Source: Theristus sp. LFF4_11
Taxonomy: Eukaryota > Nematoda > Chromadorea > Monhysterida > Xyalidae
Direction of reading: 5' to 3'
Assembly (NCBI GenBank): GCA_030248135.1
Contig: JASANC010001743.1
Coordinates: 1 to 64,000, forward strand
Length of the DNA: 64,000 nt
Each line of letters begins with the position of its first letter. Position 1 is the stretch's first letter. The notes beneath the pieces are model-generated. The model saw only the letters and a program-made list of their open reading frames with translations. It made no database searches and had not been told where the DNA came from. Below are positions 35,001 to 46,000 of the stretch, in pieces. The translations under genes and the position numbers were made by a program.

Positions 35001-35961
35001 TTATCGATGTGCGTTTCCGTTCAGAGCATATATATGATGCGATGCGACGCAGCCAATCAGCGTGATCCGTTTTTTTATTGTGCCGTTTTCTTCCGTGCTC
35101 ATTTTTCGTGTCACAGTCACACGCAAACACGCCGTCAAACATACAGTTTATCTGGATGATATATGCAACATGACGTGATAACCAACCAGTCAGCGCTGAG
35201 AATTGCTCATGACCAACCAATCAGCGCTGAGAGTTGCTCATGACCAACCAATCAGCGCTGGGAATTGCTCATGACGACGAAAATACTAATGACCAACCAA
35301 TCAGCGCTGAGAGTTGCTCGTGGCCAACCAATCGACACTGAGAATTGCTCATGACCAACCAATCAGCTAGTTGCATATATTAGCTGTATTGTATATGCTT
35401 GTGTGTGTGTGTGCTTGACTGGTGCGACCAATCAGCTTGTACTCGATATTCGAATGCAGCCAATCAGCGTTTTCCATTCGTGCAGGCGCCAGATTCCGGT
35501 TGGTCTCATTTTTGCGCCGTACTTCTGCACCAGTTTCCCGCGGCGCTCTGCTTTCGCGCGCTCGTCGTTTCTGTGATTGCGCCGAATTCGGTGCACCAAA
35601 TGGCACCCGTTTTGTCGGCGCACGGACACCAAACGTTTTTGGTGAGCTTTGAAAATACGCGCATCGGGCGACTAGCTATGTGAAACAATGTTTGCAGCTT
35701 GAAACATGTCGTCTGAATGTGTGCAGTCACAAACAAACCTGAATTGTTATTCGAAGCGTCCTATGCAATATGGCGACTTCATCTCAGATCCTTCCGAGCT
35801 GAATAAAAACTGCGTGCGTGAAACAAATCCATAGAAGCTGAATAGAAAAGAATCAGTCGCCCAATTGCCTGTTTTTCCAGTGTCATCTGCTTGCGCAGTC
35901 AACAGACGCGGTGAATCGCCAGCGCGTCATTCATCTTATGCCGTGGTTGTTCAACCGGTGA
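23020..35961 (+). CDS. SKIC3: SKI3/TTC37-like tetratricopeptide protein (Ski complex scaffold)
   Basis: Large TPR protein of roughly 1,385 residues, resembling SKIC3 (TTC37/Ski3), the scaffold that with the SKIV2L helicase and WDR61 feeds mRNA to the cytoplasmic exosome. Exons: 23020-23106, 23441-23584, 23816-23931, 24064-24265, 24436-24540, 24627-24708, 24829-24976, 25300-26026, 26542-26648, 27253-27461, 27592-27709, 28125-28406, 28950-29096, 31444-31681, 32052-32233, 32801-33136, 33514-33588, 33805-33928, 34210-34368, 34639-34970, 35486-35641 and 35881-35961. Phases agree except around 24540-25300, where a small exon or another splice choice is needed. The start matches the family N-terminus (KARLKLARKLI..EHAQALAECE). 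A clear TPR is GSYEAADRCFNQCLALQPSDRYAL in exon 12, counted from the start. The stop follows VIHLMPWLFNR; human SKIC3 is 1564 residues. Introns are loaded with mobile elements. Confidence 0.8.
23594..23611 (-). mobile_element. Mariner-like terminal-repeat relic
   Basis: The 18 bases here are the exact reverse complement of TACAGGGTGGCGCATAAG at 63508-63525. The TA start and ACAGGGTG ending resemble mariner-type termini. It starts nine bases after the donor of exon 2 of the TPR gene. The rest of the element is not recognisable. Confidence 0.45.
23625..23755. repeat. Inverted repeat carrying CCAATCAGC, in TPR-gene intron 2
   Basis: Left arm ATGTGATTGGTTGGTGG..ATGCATGCA; right arm TGCATGCATCACGTGG..CCACCAATCAGCTAATTG. 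The arms are imperfect inverted copies. It belongs to the dispersed CCAATCAG family; the related 43323-43483 element has the same GTGATGCA..TGCATCACGT core. Confidence 0.6.
25132..25213. mobile_element. 82-bp TA-flanked MITE (CAGTCGAACTC family)
   Basis: Ends CAGTCGATCTCTAAATTATA and TAATTTAGAGTTCGACTG, each bordered by TA. The interior is GGGAATCAGCTGATTGGTTG.. and almost nothing else. A 161-bp relative is at 43323-43483. TA duplication and CAGT termini point to Tc1/mariner-type mobilisation. Confidence 0.8.
26205..26274. repeat. 70-bp hairpin repeat, ATTCATGAAGCAGTATTT family, copy 1
   Basis: Near-perfect inverted repeat: GCATTCATGAAGCAGTATTT at the left and its complement at the right, with a short GACGCGCAGCTGTGTTA centre. 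It lies in the intron between 26026 and 26542 of the TPR gene. Other copies are at 32694-32756, 55269-55351 and 60371-60452. Confidence 0.75.
26902..27248. mobile_element. GGCCCGTT-ended MITE carrying a nested TA-type MITE
   Basis: The outer element has inverted ends AAGGCCCGTT and AACGGGCCTT. Inside it, 26925-27155 is a second element with inverted ends AGTGGCGGCCAAAAGTT and AACTTTTGGCCGCCACTG, bordered by TA. The outer right end stops four bases before the first base of TPR-gene exon 27253-27461, so that exon's acceptor reads CGGGCCTTCCAG, most of it element sequence. Whether the acceptor came with the insertion is unknown. Confidence 0.65.
29232..29705. mobile_element. 474-bp element with 10-bp target duplication in TPR gene
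   Basis: Ends ATAGTTGTTCTAG and CTGGAACAACTAT are inverted, and GGTGCGACAC flanks it on both sides (29222-29231 and 29706-29715). The inside has G and C homopolymers, including a 23-C run near 29593-29615, and repeated CTATCTATCT blocks. A duplication of 9-11 bp is typical of Mutator-like elements. I see no coding capacity. Confidence 0.7.
29756..31304 (+). mobile_element. tRNA-derived SINE with (CAA)n tail, split by hAT element
   Basis: A SINE of about 345 bp, in parts 29769-30059 and 31230-31291. The 13-bp target duplication ACTCGATTTTTCA lies at 29756-29768 and 31292-31304. The head has a polymerase III A box (TGGTTGAGTGG, 29779-29789) and a perfect B box (GGTTCGACTCC, 29822-29832), 32 bases apart. 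The tail ends in repeated CAA. The 1170-bp element at 30060-31229 interrupts it. The parental tRNA is unclear because the anticodon stem is degenerate. It lies in the intron between 29096 and 31444 of the TPR gene. Confidence 0.85.
30060..31229. mobile_element. 1170-bp hAT-like element, copy 1 (nested in SINE)
   Basis: Ends TAGGGGTGGGTCGGTATAAA and TTTTTTACCACCCCTA. The perfect 8-bp target duplication CTGCCTTT is at 30052-30059 and 31230-31237. An 8-bp duplication with TAGGGGTG termini is characteristic of hAT elements. An internal acidic frame is broken here by a 5-bp insertion relative to copy 2 near 30383. No transposase domain is seen, so it is non-autonomous. Confidence 0.9.
32376..32575. 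mobile_element. Palindromic repeat, GACTCAATGCG family, in TPR-gene intron
   Basis: Runs from GACCTGCGACTCAATGCGG to GCATTGAGTTTCGGGACC, with inverted ends. The centre has GGCCTTATAAAGGGGACTCG and GAATTCCCGCGTCGTGCATG. Copy 47091-47285 matches it closely over its full length. Confidence 0.7.
32694..32756. repeat. Hairpin repeat, ATTCATGAAGCAGTATTT family, copy 2
   Basis: TTTCATGAACCAGTATTTAG at the left and CACTACTTCATGAATGC at the right around a CGCGTAGCTATGTG centre. It is a shorter and more decayed copy in the TPR-gene intron before 32801. Confidence 0.65.
35180..35370 (+). repeat. 31-bp tandem repeat with CCAATCAGC in every unit
   Basis: Units of 31 bp begin at about 35180, 35211, 35242, 35291, 35322 and 35353 (the last partial). 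An 18-bp insert precedes the fourth unit. The core is CCAACCAATCAGCGCTGAGA followed by TTGCTCATGA. It lies in the last long intron of the TPR gene. The same CCAATCAGC core recurs singly throughout the window. Confidence 0.85.
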
Positions 35962-37093
35962 TCAGTAAGAACTATGGTTTTTTTTGGTGTGTACAACTAA
36001 CTTTTTGCTCGGGTTTGAATTGGTTGGTTGGTTGTTTGTTTGACTGAAGTTGTCCACAGTGATGACACCAGTGAAACCAGCTTTTCGTTTCCATTATTTG
36101 CAATCACTGGTGTTGGGTTTCATGCCAACCCCGGTTGCAAACTCCAAAAAAGTCTCTAAAAACGGGGTTTTTAAAGTTTTTATTGTCGTTTGTTGTTGAT
36201 GCAGAAAAACAAAAATATGAACAGACTGAATGATAATTTCCGGGCACACAAAAGATGTCTTGTTTTCAAAAGCAAATTTTTTATGAATTTTAGGGCAAGC
36301 AAGTGCATTGTTCGGCTCATTTTTTGCAAGAATATCACGAAAATAGAAAGTGGAAAAGAAAACCACGAAATTTCAATTTCAGTGCGAAAGAATGAAACAA
36401 ACAGTAGCGAAATATATGGAGTAAGGCAAAACAACGTAAAATCTTAGTTAAAGGTAATCTTACGAAATGTTATGAGTAAGTCAGAAAATTCCTACAAATA
36501 CAGCAAGCATCACAAGAATTGGCAATAAATTCTGTTTAGCAACAAAGCCCAAGCAGCAATCAAAAAGTGGAGCAGAGAGTGTAAGCCTTGTTCAAACATG
36601 TTTTAGTGTTCGTTCACGAATCGCTAGATTGTGTTATGTGCAAAAAAGCGGCAAATCCTTATTTGAATATGGTGTATTTTAACGTGATAATAATGCCATA
36701 ACGTAGTGGCAAGTGGCAAATAACACAAAAGAACACACGCTGCAACATTCAGCTTTCAATTCACGGATCATAGAAATAGAAAATTATTCTGTTTCACAAG
36801 ACTACTTCCCAAAAGTGCGCAATGGGACACAAAAGCAACCCAACTTCCGCCACTGCCAACGAAAAGGTGAGAAAGAATTCCGAAACCCCTATCAAAAATT
36901 ACCATAACAAAACAAACGATGAACAAGAAACTATACAAACAACAAGAGACAACAAGTCCGTTTTGAATATTTGAACGAACCCAGGAGCGCACGGACGGAA
37001 ACCGACTCCGGTCCCGAATATAAAATCCCGTGAACCCAGGAGCGCACGGACTCCAGTCCCTAATAAAATCCCGTTTCGTTCGGTTTGCTTATT
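35962..37093. other. Convergent 3' spacer between TPR gene and EFA6
   Basis: No gene seen. It should contain the 3' UTRs of both convergently transcribed genes. A two-unit direct repeat starting GAACCCAGGAGCGCACGGAC lies at 36974-37075. The stretch 36180-36900 is AT-rich and featureless. Confidence 0.55.
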
Positions 37094-40000
37094 TCAATCA
37101 CAAGCGGGCGGCGACGGCGACGAGAAGCTATCGACCGCCTCCCTATAGCTAAGCCTATCCGACTGATGACTCCGCCCCACGCGGCCGCTGGTGTCCAGTT
37201 CATGATTCGCGGTGAACTGGTGTTGTTGCGTTGGGTGCCGCTCCTCCTGAATATCCGGCTCCTTCGTGAACGTGTCCCTACGCTCAAGCCTCGCGACACG
37301 CTGCTGCTGCGCCGGCACGTTGGCGGTGTTATTATGCGGATTAGCAGCAGTGGTGACGTGCAGTTCGCTGGAGGCGGAGTCTGACTCGGTGCCATGATGA
37401 GCGCGCGCGGCACCGGCACCGGCACACAGTTCACCGGAGACACTGGACGACGTGGTCGTGGTCGTGTTGTGCTGGTTTGACCCTCCGCCGCCGATGTAGT
37501 GGTGTGGTGAGGAGACAACGACCACGCCCGGGCGGACCGACTGAAATGGAAAGGCAATTATCTATTGTGGATTTATTCAAACGTGTCCGAAGTAAAATGA
37601 CGTCATTTGCTTTAAAAACGCCCGTTTGTCAAAGTACAGGCACTAAAATGTCAGTTTGGTGTGACTGATTCGACATTCACCATTTGTTTACGGGAAGAAA
37701 TCGGCTAAACGAAAAGTCTGGTGAACGACAAGCGCATGTTTTGCGGTACATGACGTCATTTCAGTGGGACACGTTTGAAAAAATAGGTCATAGATATTTT
37801 CGTTATTTTGGTCATTTCTGTTCGGATTTGTTTTTGTTTTATCTGGTTCGGTTTGTACCACCACGAATTAAAACCGTATTGGTGTGTGCAGTGAGACGAT
37901 GTTGTGGAGATATTTGATACGTTTGTGGCATTCGACTTCGGCGTTTGATGACTGAAAGCCCCAGTCTTGATGCTCGTTGCACTCGGTTTATAACAAGTCT
38001 GACACGAACACACATGCAAGCGCACGCGCACGCTGACACTCGAACAGCGTGTGAGTGCGCGTATGTTTGCGTCCAATCAACAATACTGTGCTGTCACTCG
38101 AGTGTAGTTTTGTAGTCGTAGTTTGGAGTTTGTAGTGAACCGCGTGTAGGGGTGGGTCGGTATAAAAAACGTTTTTTTCGGTATAAAAAACGGTATAAAA
38201 AACGGTTTTTTATACCAGCGCCAAAAAATGGCCAAAATAAATTACCGATATTTTACCGCGTAAATTTTGGTTTTTTTTTCGGTTTTTTATACCACCGAAA
38301 GACCCAAATTTCAATTTTTGAAATCACTCAAAATGCACTGTATTCCGCATATCCATTTCAATTTGCATTTTCGCCACTTCATAACTTGATGTTCCGGAGA
38401 ACACAATTCACGCTCTTGGTATAAATAAAGCACCCTGAAACCCGTGCCAAGTGTTGCTGGCAACAGCACGGAATCGTTGCCGTCAAACTGCGACAGCACG
38501 GATTCGCAGTCCCCGTCGGCAGCGTCAGCTGCTGCCACTGAGAACATTGCTGCGCTTGCATCGGCAAATTGTGTGGACAGCTCTGATGACGACTTCACTG
38601 ATGATGATGGTGACGGCTGCATTGATGATACTCATGATGATAAAGATGAATAGACAAAAATCGGTTGAATGGCTAATATTTATTCAGTCAAATTTCCTGA
38701 AATTTTGTGTCTTTGAACTCGGAAATTGCTCAAAGTTTTGTTGGTGATGTCTTCGTACTGTTGTACTGGTGATAGTGACCCGAATCTCCATCTGATTTTT
38801 TTGCTCTTTCAATTTTGTTCTTGGTTCACTTCTTTCGTCTGTGCGGGTTCGTGATTCTTTTTGTCTTTCGGTGATCTAGATTTCGGTGATTTTTATTTAG
38901 AAACGCGGTGAAATTGTTGTGCAGTTACATATCTCTCGATCGTGTCAGTTCAATTGATGTGCATGTATCACATACCTTGCTGTTGCATATGTCAATTGGT
39001 CTTGCGTTAGTTTTTTTGTTTTAAACTCGCATCTGATAATTTTTCTGATGCTGCATTCTCTCTAAGCGCCACCGATTCAAATAAAATCAAGATTGGAATA
39101 CGTTTCCATTGAAACACATACAGTTTCTGGCTAGAATTGTGGTCTTTTACTCATTATTCAGCGGTTTGCGTAAAATCAGAGTACCAGAAATTGTCGCAAT
39201 CACAAGATTCTTCAGATACTGGGTCGGTAAAAAAACCGGGTATAAAGAACCGGACGCGGTATAAAAAACCGTTTTATATACATGGATTTGAAAAAAAACG
39301 TTTTTTACCACCCCTAACCGCGTGTGTGTGTGTGTGTGTGTGTGTGTGCGTTTATTGGCATTTTCACGTCACCTGTCGTTGATTGCTGGCGTGTCGTGGC
39401 GGCGGTGCCGTCGATGACGAGCACGATGACGCCACTAAATCGTCCGTCAACTGATACTGATGCTGGTGATTATGGTGATGGTGATCGTGTTGTTGATCGT
39501 CGGCGGCACGCGGCGGCGCGTCACCGCTCGCGTAGAAGGAGGCGCTGTGCTCCGCCAGTTTCTGTCGCAGCAGCAGCACGTAGTTCTGGTAGCGGCCTCG
39601 CTGGAAGGAAAAAGAAACGGTGAGGAAATCTTGGTGAACAGTATCACTATTTCCCGTGCCGTTATCGTTAAAACCAGGCGCCCGATTCACCACACTCGAC
39701 CGGTTCCACCTCTTGAATCGCATCATTCACAGATTTGCTAGAAATCAAACGCCCACTTTTTTGTGATTTTTCGGTTTGATTGAACATGTTTTCAGTCCGA
39801 TCCCAATGTTTCTTCTTTCGCGAGCTGTGTGATTGAAGAAGTGACCGTTTACGCAAAGACGCCGCGGTACCTCTTCCTCCAAGTATCGCTCCTTGTAGAA
39901 GTACTCCTGGACGCAGCGGCCGCGCGCGGTGATCGCCGGCGCGTTCTCCTTCAAAATGTCCAGCTGACGGGTGAGATCGTCGATCTGGCGTTCGTGCTCC

Positions 40001-43000
40001 AGCAGTTGCTCCGGCTAGAAACACACACACACACAATCGCATTCACTTGTTTGGTGGGATCTCTGCAGTGCTGGTCGGAACACGGTGCAATTGGTCATTA
40101 AGTTTATAAGAACACAGTAATGCCGGTGTCACGATTTTATTTCCCCGTGTTTTTATTTCCCCGTCCGGGGATTTAACCATGGTGCTAAATCCCCGTACGG
40201 GGAATGGACTATGGTGTTAATTCCCCGTAGCCGTTTTAAAAACCCCGTATGCAGTATTTCCAAATCCAGCTGAATACAGGCTGTCACATGCCCACAATAC
40301 AACGCGAATCCGTGTGCGGTGCAGTGCAAATCGTAGTGTGCATTTTATTCACATGCAGAAATAAGAAAATGGAGCACACTTGAGGAAATAAATTTGTCAC
40401 GTGTGAGAAAGAGGTGCAAAGTGAGGAGCATATGTGCAATTCGAACAACACAAAAAGCAGTGTTGTTTTTGGAAAAAAAAACAAACAAAAATAAAACACT
40501 TTTGAATAAATAGCACAGAACAAAACAACAACAACGCAAATTGTATAAATCGAGCAACAATACATGAAATTCAACAGTTTTTGAAGCACAGAAATCATAA
40601 ATTGGGGGTGCAAGAAGAAGACAGAAAACCAATAATTACGCGTGAATAAGAGTGAAACCGTTCGGCGGCTTTTGCCTGCCTACTGAATTGAAGTGCACTT
40701 TTAGAACCAAAAAGTAAAACAAAAACACGTTTGAAAATGTTCAATGAGTGAAAACAATCCAGCAGAGCAAACGAAACAAAATTGACAGAGAAAAATATAA
40801 GTTCACTTTTAAAATCAAAAAGTAAAATTAAAACATCTTTGAAAGAGTTGTAAGAGTGAAAACGAATCCAGCAAAGCAAACGAAACAAAATGACAGGTAA
40901 AAAACCAACCGAACAGCATGAATAAAACAGTCTGCAAATGCAAAACGGTCCATGACTGGGACATTTTGTGGACTCATGTATCGATAACGGTGACGTAATT
41001 ATGCACCTGGGTGAACATGCCACACTAGTTAGTGAGTGTTTCACTTCTGTGGCCAGTAACCATTACGTAAATCACACGATGCGTGTTTTTCTCTTTGCGT
41101 CCACTTTGTTCTCTTTATTTCACATTGTTGTTGAAGTGATATTTGTGATACGTTACCATTTGCACCGCACATGGATTCGCGTTGTATGGTGGGCATGTGA
41201 CAGCCTGTATTCAGCTGGATTTGGAAATATTGCATACGGGGTTTTTAAAACGGCTACGGGGAATTAACACCATGGTCCATTCCCCGTACGAAGATTTAGC
41301 ACCATGGTTAAATCCCCGGACGGGGAAATAAAAACACGGGGAAATAAAATCGTGACACCGGCCGCAACAGCATTGCGCTAGAAACGAGTGCACCGTCTTC
41401 AGACCACGATTTTCGAGACGCACAAGTACAGTCTATCTCGCTAATATATGCAACTAGCTGATTGGTTGGTCATTTTATTATGTTTAACTAGCTAATTTAT
41501 GTTTTCTCGCAACTCCGATTCTGTTCTTCCGTCTTTCGCGAGATCAGCAATCCACGAAAAAAAGTGACTGGTTTAAACGAACAAACTGTATTGTGGATTT
41601 ATTCAAACGTGTCCGGACTAAAATGACGTCATTTGCTTTAAAAACGCCCGTTTGTCAAAGTACAGGCACTTAAAATGTCAGTTTGGTGTGACTGATTTGT
41701 CATTCACCACTTGTTTACGGGAAGAAATCGGCTAAACGGAAAGTCTGGTTTGCTGTGAACGGCAAGCGCATGTTTGGCAGCACATGACGTCATTTCAGTA
41801 GGACACGTTTCAAAAAATAGGTCATATATACCATGGTCAGTCTCGTTGGTGCGGACGGCAAAAGCGGCCGGTGAAATGCGGCCGCCTGCGAGCTGACGGG
41901 CGCAGGCAGTGGCGGCGCGGAGAAACTCGCCGCGACGAAGTTGATTGCGTCCACCCACGAGTCGACCTCTTTGCTGTCACTGGAAAAACACACGCGAGCA
42001 ACTGCGTTGGCGGGCTTGCTTGTTCGTTTTTTTCTCTCTCGAGTTTTGTGCAATGAAACAAAATCATATTCAGCATGGTTTCTGTTGTTCTCGAGTTTTC
42101 CGGTGCCCACAAACACAGTGCGTCCATAGCACGCGAGCACGCTTTCCGGTTCCACATTTACGCCAAAAAACGAGATGAAATAAAATCGACAAATCAACCA
42201 ATTTGCATAGTGGTTCTCTGCATTTCGGCCTGGCCAACATCATGCAGAAGAGGGGTGGCCTCATCAGTGATGTGACCCTCTTGAACCACTTTAGTCAAGA
42301 AAGCTCAATTAAGAAGTATTGGGCTTAGTAAAATGAAAATAAAATTATACATGAAAATGAAAATAAAACCGTATAACCAAATTTCCCCACCAAAAACAAC
42401 TGTGCCACCAGAATACCTGAGCACACAAACACCATCACCCACGAGCCAGACAACCCCGTTCACACAGACACACCTCGTCTGAAACAAGTACTCTGCCATC
42501 TGCGCGGTGCGCACACGGAACACGTGCTGCCGTTTGCCGTCGTACGTCCGGCTAGTCGGCCTCGTCGCGAGACAATGGTGCACTCGGACGGCGTTACGGA
42601 ACGTCTGGTACTGGCCGCGGTGGAAGCCGCGTTCGTCCTTGTGCAGGTACAGTACGAGGCCTTTTAGGGTGCCGAAGAACATGCGCCAGCCGCGGCGGCC
42701 GAACGGCGCTGAATGAGACGACAAAAAAAACGTTGCTATGCGGTCCACAGGTAACTATATTCAAAGACAGCTGAACGAAAAAGTCAACAGGCGATTATAA
42801 CTGGAACTGGAACGAACGGCACTGATCAGGCGACCCTCAGCCTGGGAACGTTGTTTGTTCTCGGTAAAAGTACAAAAAAACCACTGACAAAACCTCAAAA
42901 AAAACGCGACTAAAAAAACGGCGCACTTCGCTTTCCGTTCTCGTCATAGACAGCCTTGCGCATCACCCAGCCCTTCTTGTATTCGACCTGCTGCTCGAAT

Positions 43001-46000
43001 GGACCCTCAGCGGAGCCGGAGGCAGCGCCCAGCGCCGGTGCCGCCGTCGATTTACCGCCGGCGCTCGAGGCAGCGGCGCCGTTCGTCGCTGCGCCATTCT
43101 GGCCGTGCTCGTCCGGGTCGCTGGAAATGTGTGCCGGGTGGACAAATAAACAAAAATGACTAAAATGGTAAACGACTGGTTTAGTATGCAGAATTGAAAC
43201 AGCAACAAAACTTTGCTTGTGACGCATAACACTATGTTGCATGCGCACGCACGCACGACCTAGCCAATATCAGATGCATCGGAGAAGCCAACAGTGATAT
43301 GAGCCCTCTCGAATCATCCATACAGTCGAACTCTAAATTATAGGGAATCAGCGTTGACGTTCGTCGGTTATCACGTGATGCAAGCTGTGCAGACATTGCT
43401 GCGGGTGTGGGGTTTGGCTTGCACAGAAAGAATGCATCACGTGTACACCAACCAATCAGCTGATATAATTTAGTGTTCGACTGTACATCAAATGTAGTGC
43501 AACGTACCCGGCCCACTGAATCTGCGCCGACTTGATTGAATTGTAGAGCGTTTTGAGCAAATCTCGCTTGAATTTATACCCGGCTTGCGAGAGATTATCA
43601 ATGAACTCGTGACATGTCATTCGTTTGCGGGCGTTCTGCAAAAAAAACGTTTTCTTCTGAGACTTCATACGAATAAAAAAACTCTGGCATCACACGTGCT
43701 TTCAGATTTAAACAACGCAAAAACAAACACACTGGCACACGCTTGCTGCCACAATCGAGTGTGTGTGTGAGCCTGTGCGTTTGCTGAGACTGAAACCACA
43801 TGCGCATGAGAGTGAACGGTGTTCATACCAGAACCAGGACTTTCGATGTGATTAATTTTTTACGCCGTCCTCTAAAATTCCATCTGAACAAAAAAGTTCA
43901 AACAAAAAACCAACCGGTCCATGAAGATCGCTATTGAGCAACAGCAGCGCACAGGCGAGCGTGTGTACCTCATCTGAAATATGAACAGGTTCGTTTCAAT
44001 TTCTGTAACGTGAGACAGCGCAACAGATTTTTTGATTATTTCAATGCTCAAACTGTGAACCATTCAGCAATCTAGCAAATTGGCTGCTTTTGAGTTCGGC
44101 TCAACGACTGTCCTGCACAGCTCGATGCAACCAATCAGCAAATGCCAATAGCATCTGGAAGACACGGGCAACATTGACTTCCAGGATAGAAGTCACCGGC
44201 AACATGGACGGGTTTGGCAAGTAAGCTTGAGTTTAGCTTATGTTGGGATGGGACCCCACCATTTTTGTTCATGTTTTTGTTCTTTTTCTGTTTATTGACT
44301 TCAGCCGGAAGTAACCGGCAGCTGGTCGCCTACGTCGTGATACCGGTTTCAAAACTGAGAAAACTTCAAAACTCTAAACTCAAAACCGCGAAACTCCAAA
44401 ACCGACAACCGTGCACTGACCATCGCTCTCAAAGACGCCCGGATTACAAAGGTGATACCGCTGCGAGAAGCACACGAGCACACGCTCCCGGTCGGAGCTC
44501 TCGCCGACGAGACAGAAGTGCGACAGAAACTTGCGCAGCGCGGCGTCGATCCGCAGACCGGCGAAGTTGAACAGCGCCAAATACTCGCGAGCGACTTGCG
44601 CGCTGAACTCGTTGCTGGAGGAAATACCAAGAAAAGTTGCAAATGAAGTTCAAAGTTGCCAGCATATCAATCGGCACACGTGGTATACTTTTCACTCTCA
44701 GTTGGGTAACAGTTACGAACCCGTCTGCCCATTTGTTATCGCCCGAGGCAACCACTGCATTTTTTTACAATTGGCAGCCAGACCATACCCCCCCCCCCCG
44801 ACGGTTTCAGAAACCGAAAACAACGACTATTTCATTCATCTAATCTCGTAGTACCACACGCTCTCAGCACCACACCAACAAACTCACGAGTTAAAAACTC
44901 AAAAAAGACCAGATCAGCACAATTGAAGCGAGTGCACTTTCAGCCAATCAACAGATTACACGAGAAGTTTTGCTACAGTTAAACTGTGGGACATATGCAA
45001 TTCGCGCAGTCTGGCATACTGATTGGCTGCATCGCCATTTGTTAGTACCAATCAGTCAGCACCATTCAAAAGCAGCCAATCATTTGATTGCACATAATTG
45101 ACAATTTGACTCGACAGTGGTTCACATTTTAATGAACCGTACCGAAACGGTGTTGTATGGTAATCGTCGTCAGGGTGACTATAGTAGTACGAATTGTGTT
45201 TAGTAGCGGCAACCGTATCTAGCCAATCACTGTGCGGATTCTCCCACCAATCATTGTGCTCGTTGCTAACGTAGAACTCTTCATAGTTTTGGTTGTCATC
45301 GCTGCAATAATATTGCTCGTCGGTATTCATCCAGCTCATTTTTTTCTGATGTTCGCGCGTTACTCTACAAAAGCTGGATTTTCTGGGCATGAAATAATGA
45401 TGGAAAGTGGAAAATACGAAAAGTAGAAATAATGATCCAGTGGGCAGATTTTTTTAAAAGTTCAAATGCAAGCATCCTGAGCGAAAATTTAGCGCGCCGA
45501 ATTTAGAAACGGTGGTTGAGATCGGCGATTGAGAAACATTCCAATTTAGAGGTGACAAGAAAAAACACTTGACATGTGAAAGAATTGTCGAAAACATGAT
45601 TCATGAAAACAACACATACAAGCTCCATTGGTTTTTTTCTGAACAAACAAACAAACGGAAATTTTACAGCCATCTTGAGAAGATTTGAAGGAAACATAAA
45701 ACGACATATAAGTTTTTACAACTGCAAACATAAAAACAGCAAGCATATGTTTGTTTGTGCGACACAATTTTTTTCTGGTATGTTTCGACAGAAACTTGAT
45801 TCGCTTCGTTGTGTATAATTTGCTGGTCTCACGGATACTATCACTGTCACACTACAGGCACATGCATTTTGTCAAGTAGCGAATTGGCTGCATTTGAGCC
45901 TTCCTGAACTGATTAGTTGCACCACGAACCAGCCGCCCATGATACAACCAATCAGCGTGTTGCAACAAAACTGTGGGCTGTGTGGGTTTATGTGTTTTTT

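Noticed and set aside
35180..35370. CRISPR-like array
   Set aside because: Regular 31-bp units, but directly adjacent without unique spacers, in a eukaryotic intron; it is a tandem repeat.
37060..37557. 165-codon minus-strand ORF over the EFA6 last exon
   Set aside because: Another frame of the same GC-rich exon; the 37540-37094 frame joins the upstream EFA6 exons in phase.
38444..38653. Host gene for an acidic protein
   Set aside because: Lies wholly inside a transposed 1170-bp element present twice; annotated as element content.
40595..41044. 149-codon ORF inside the foldback element
   Set aside because: Arises from an AT-rich internal direct duplication; no recognisable protein.
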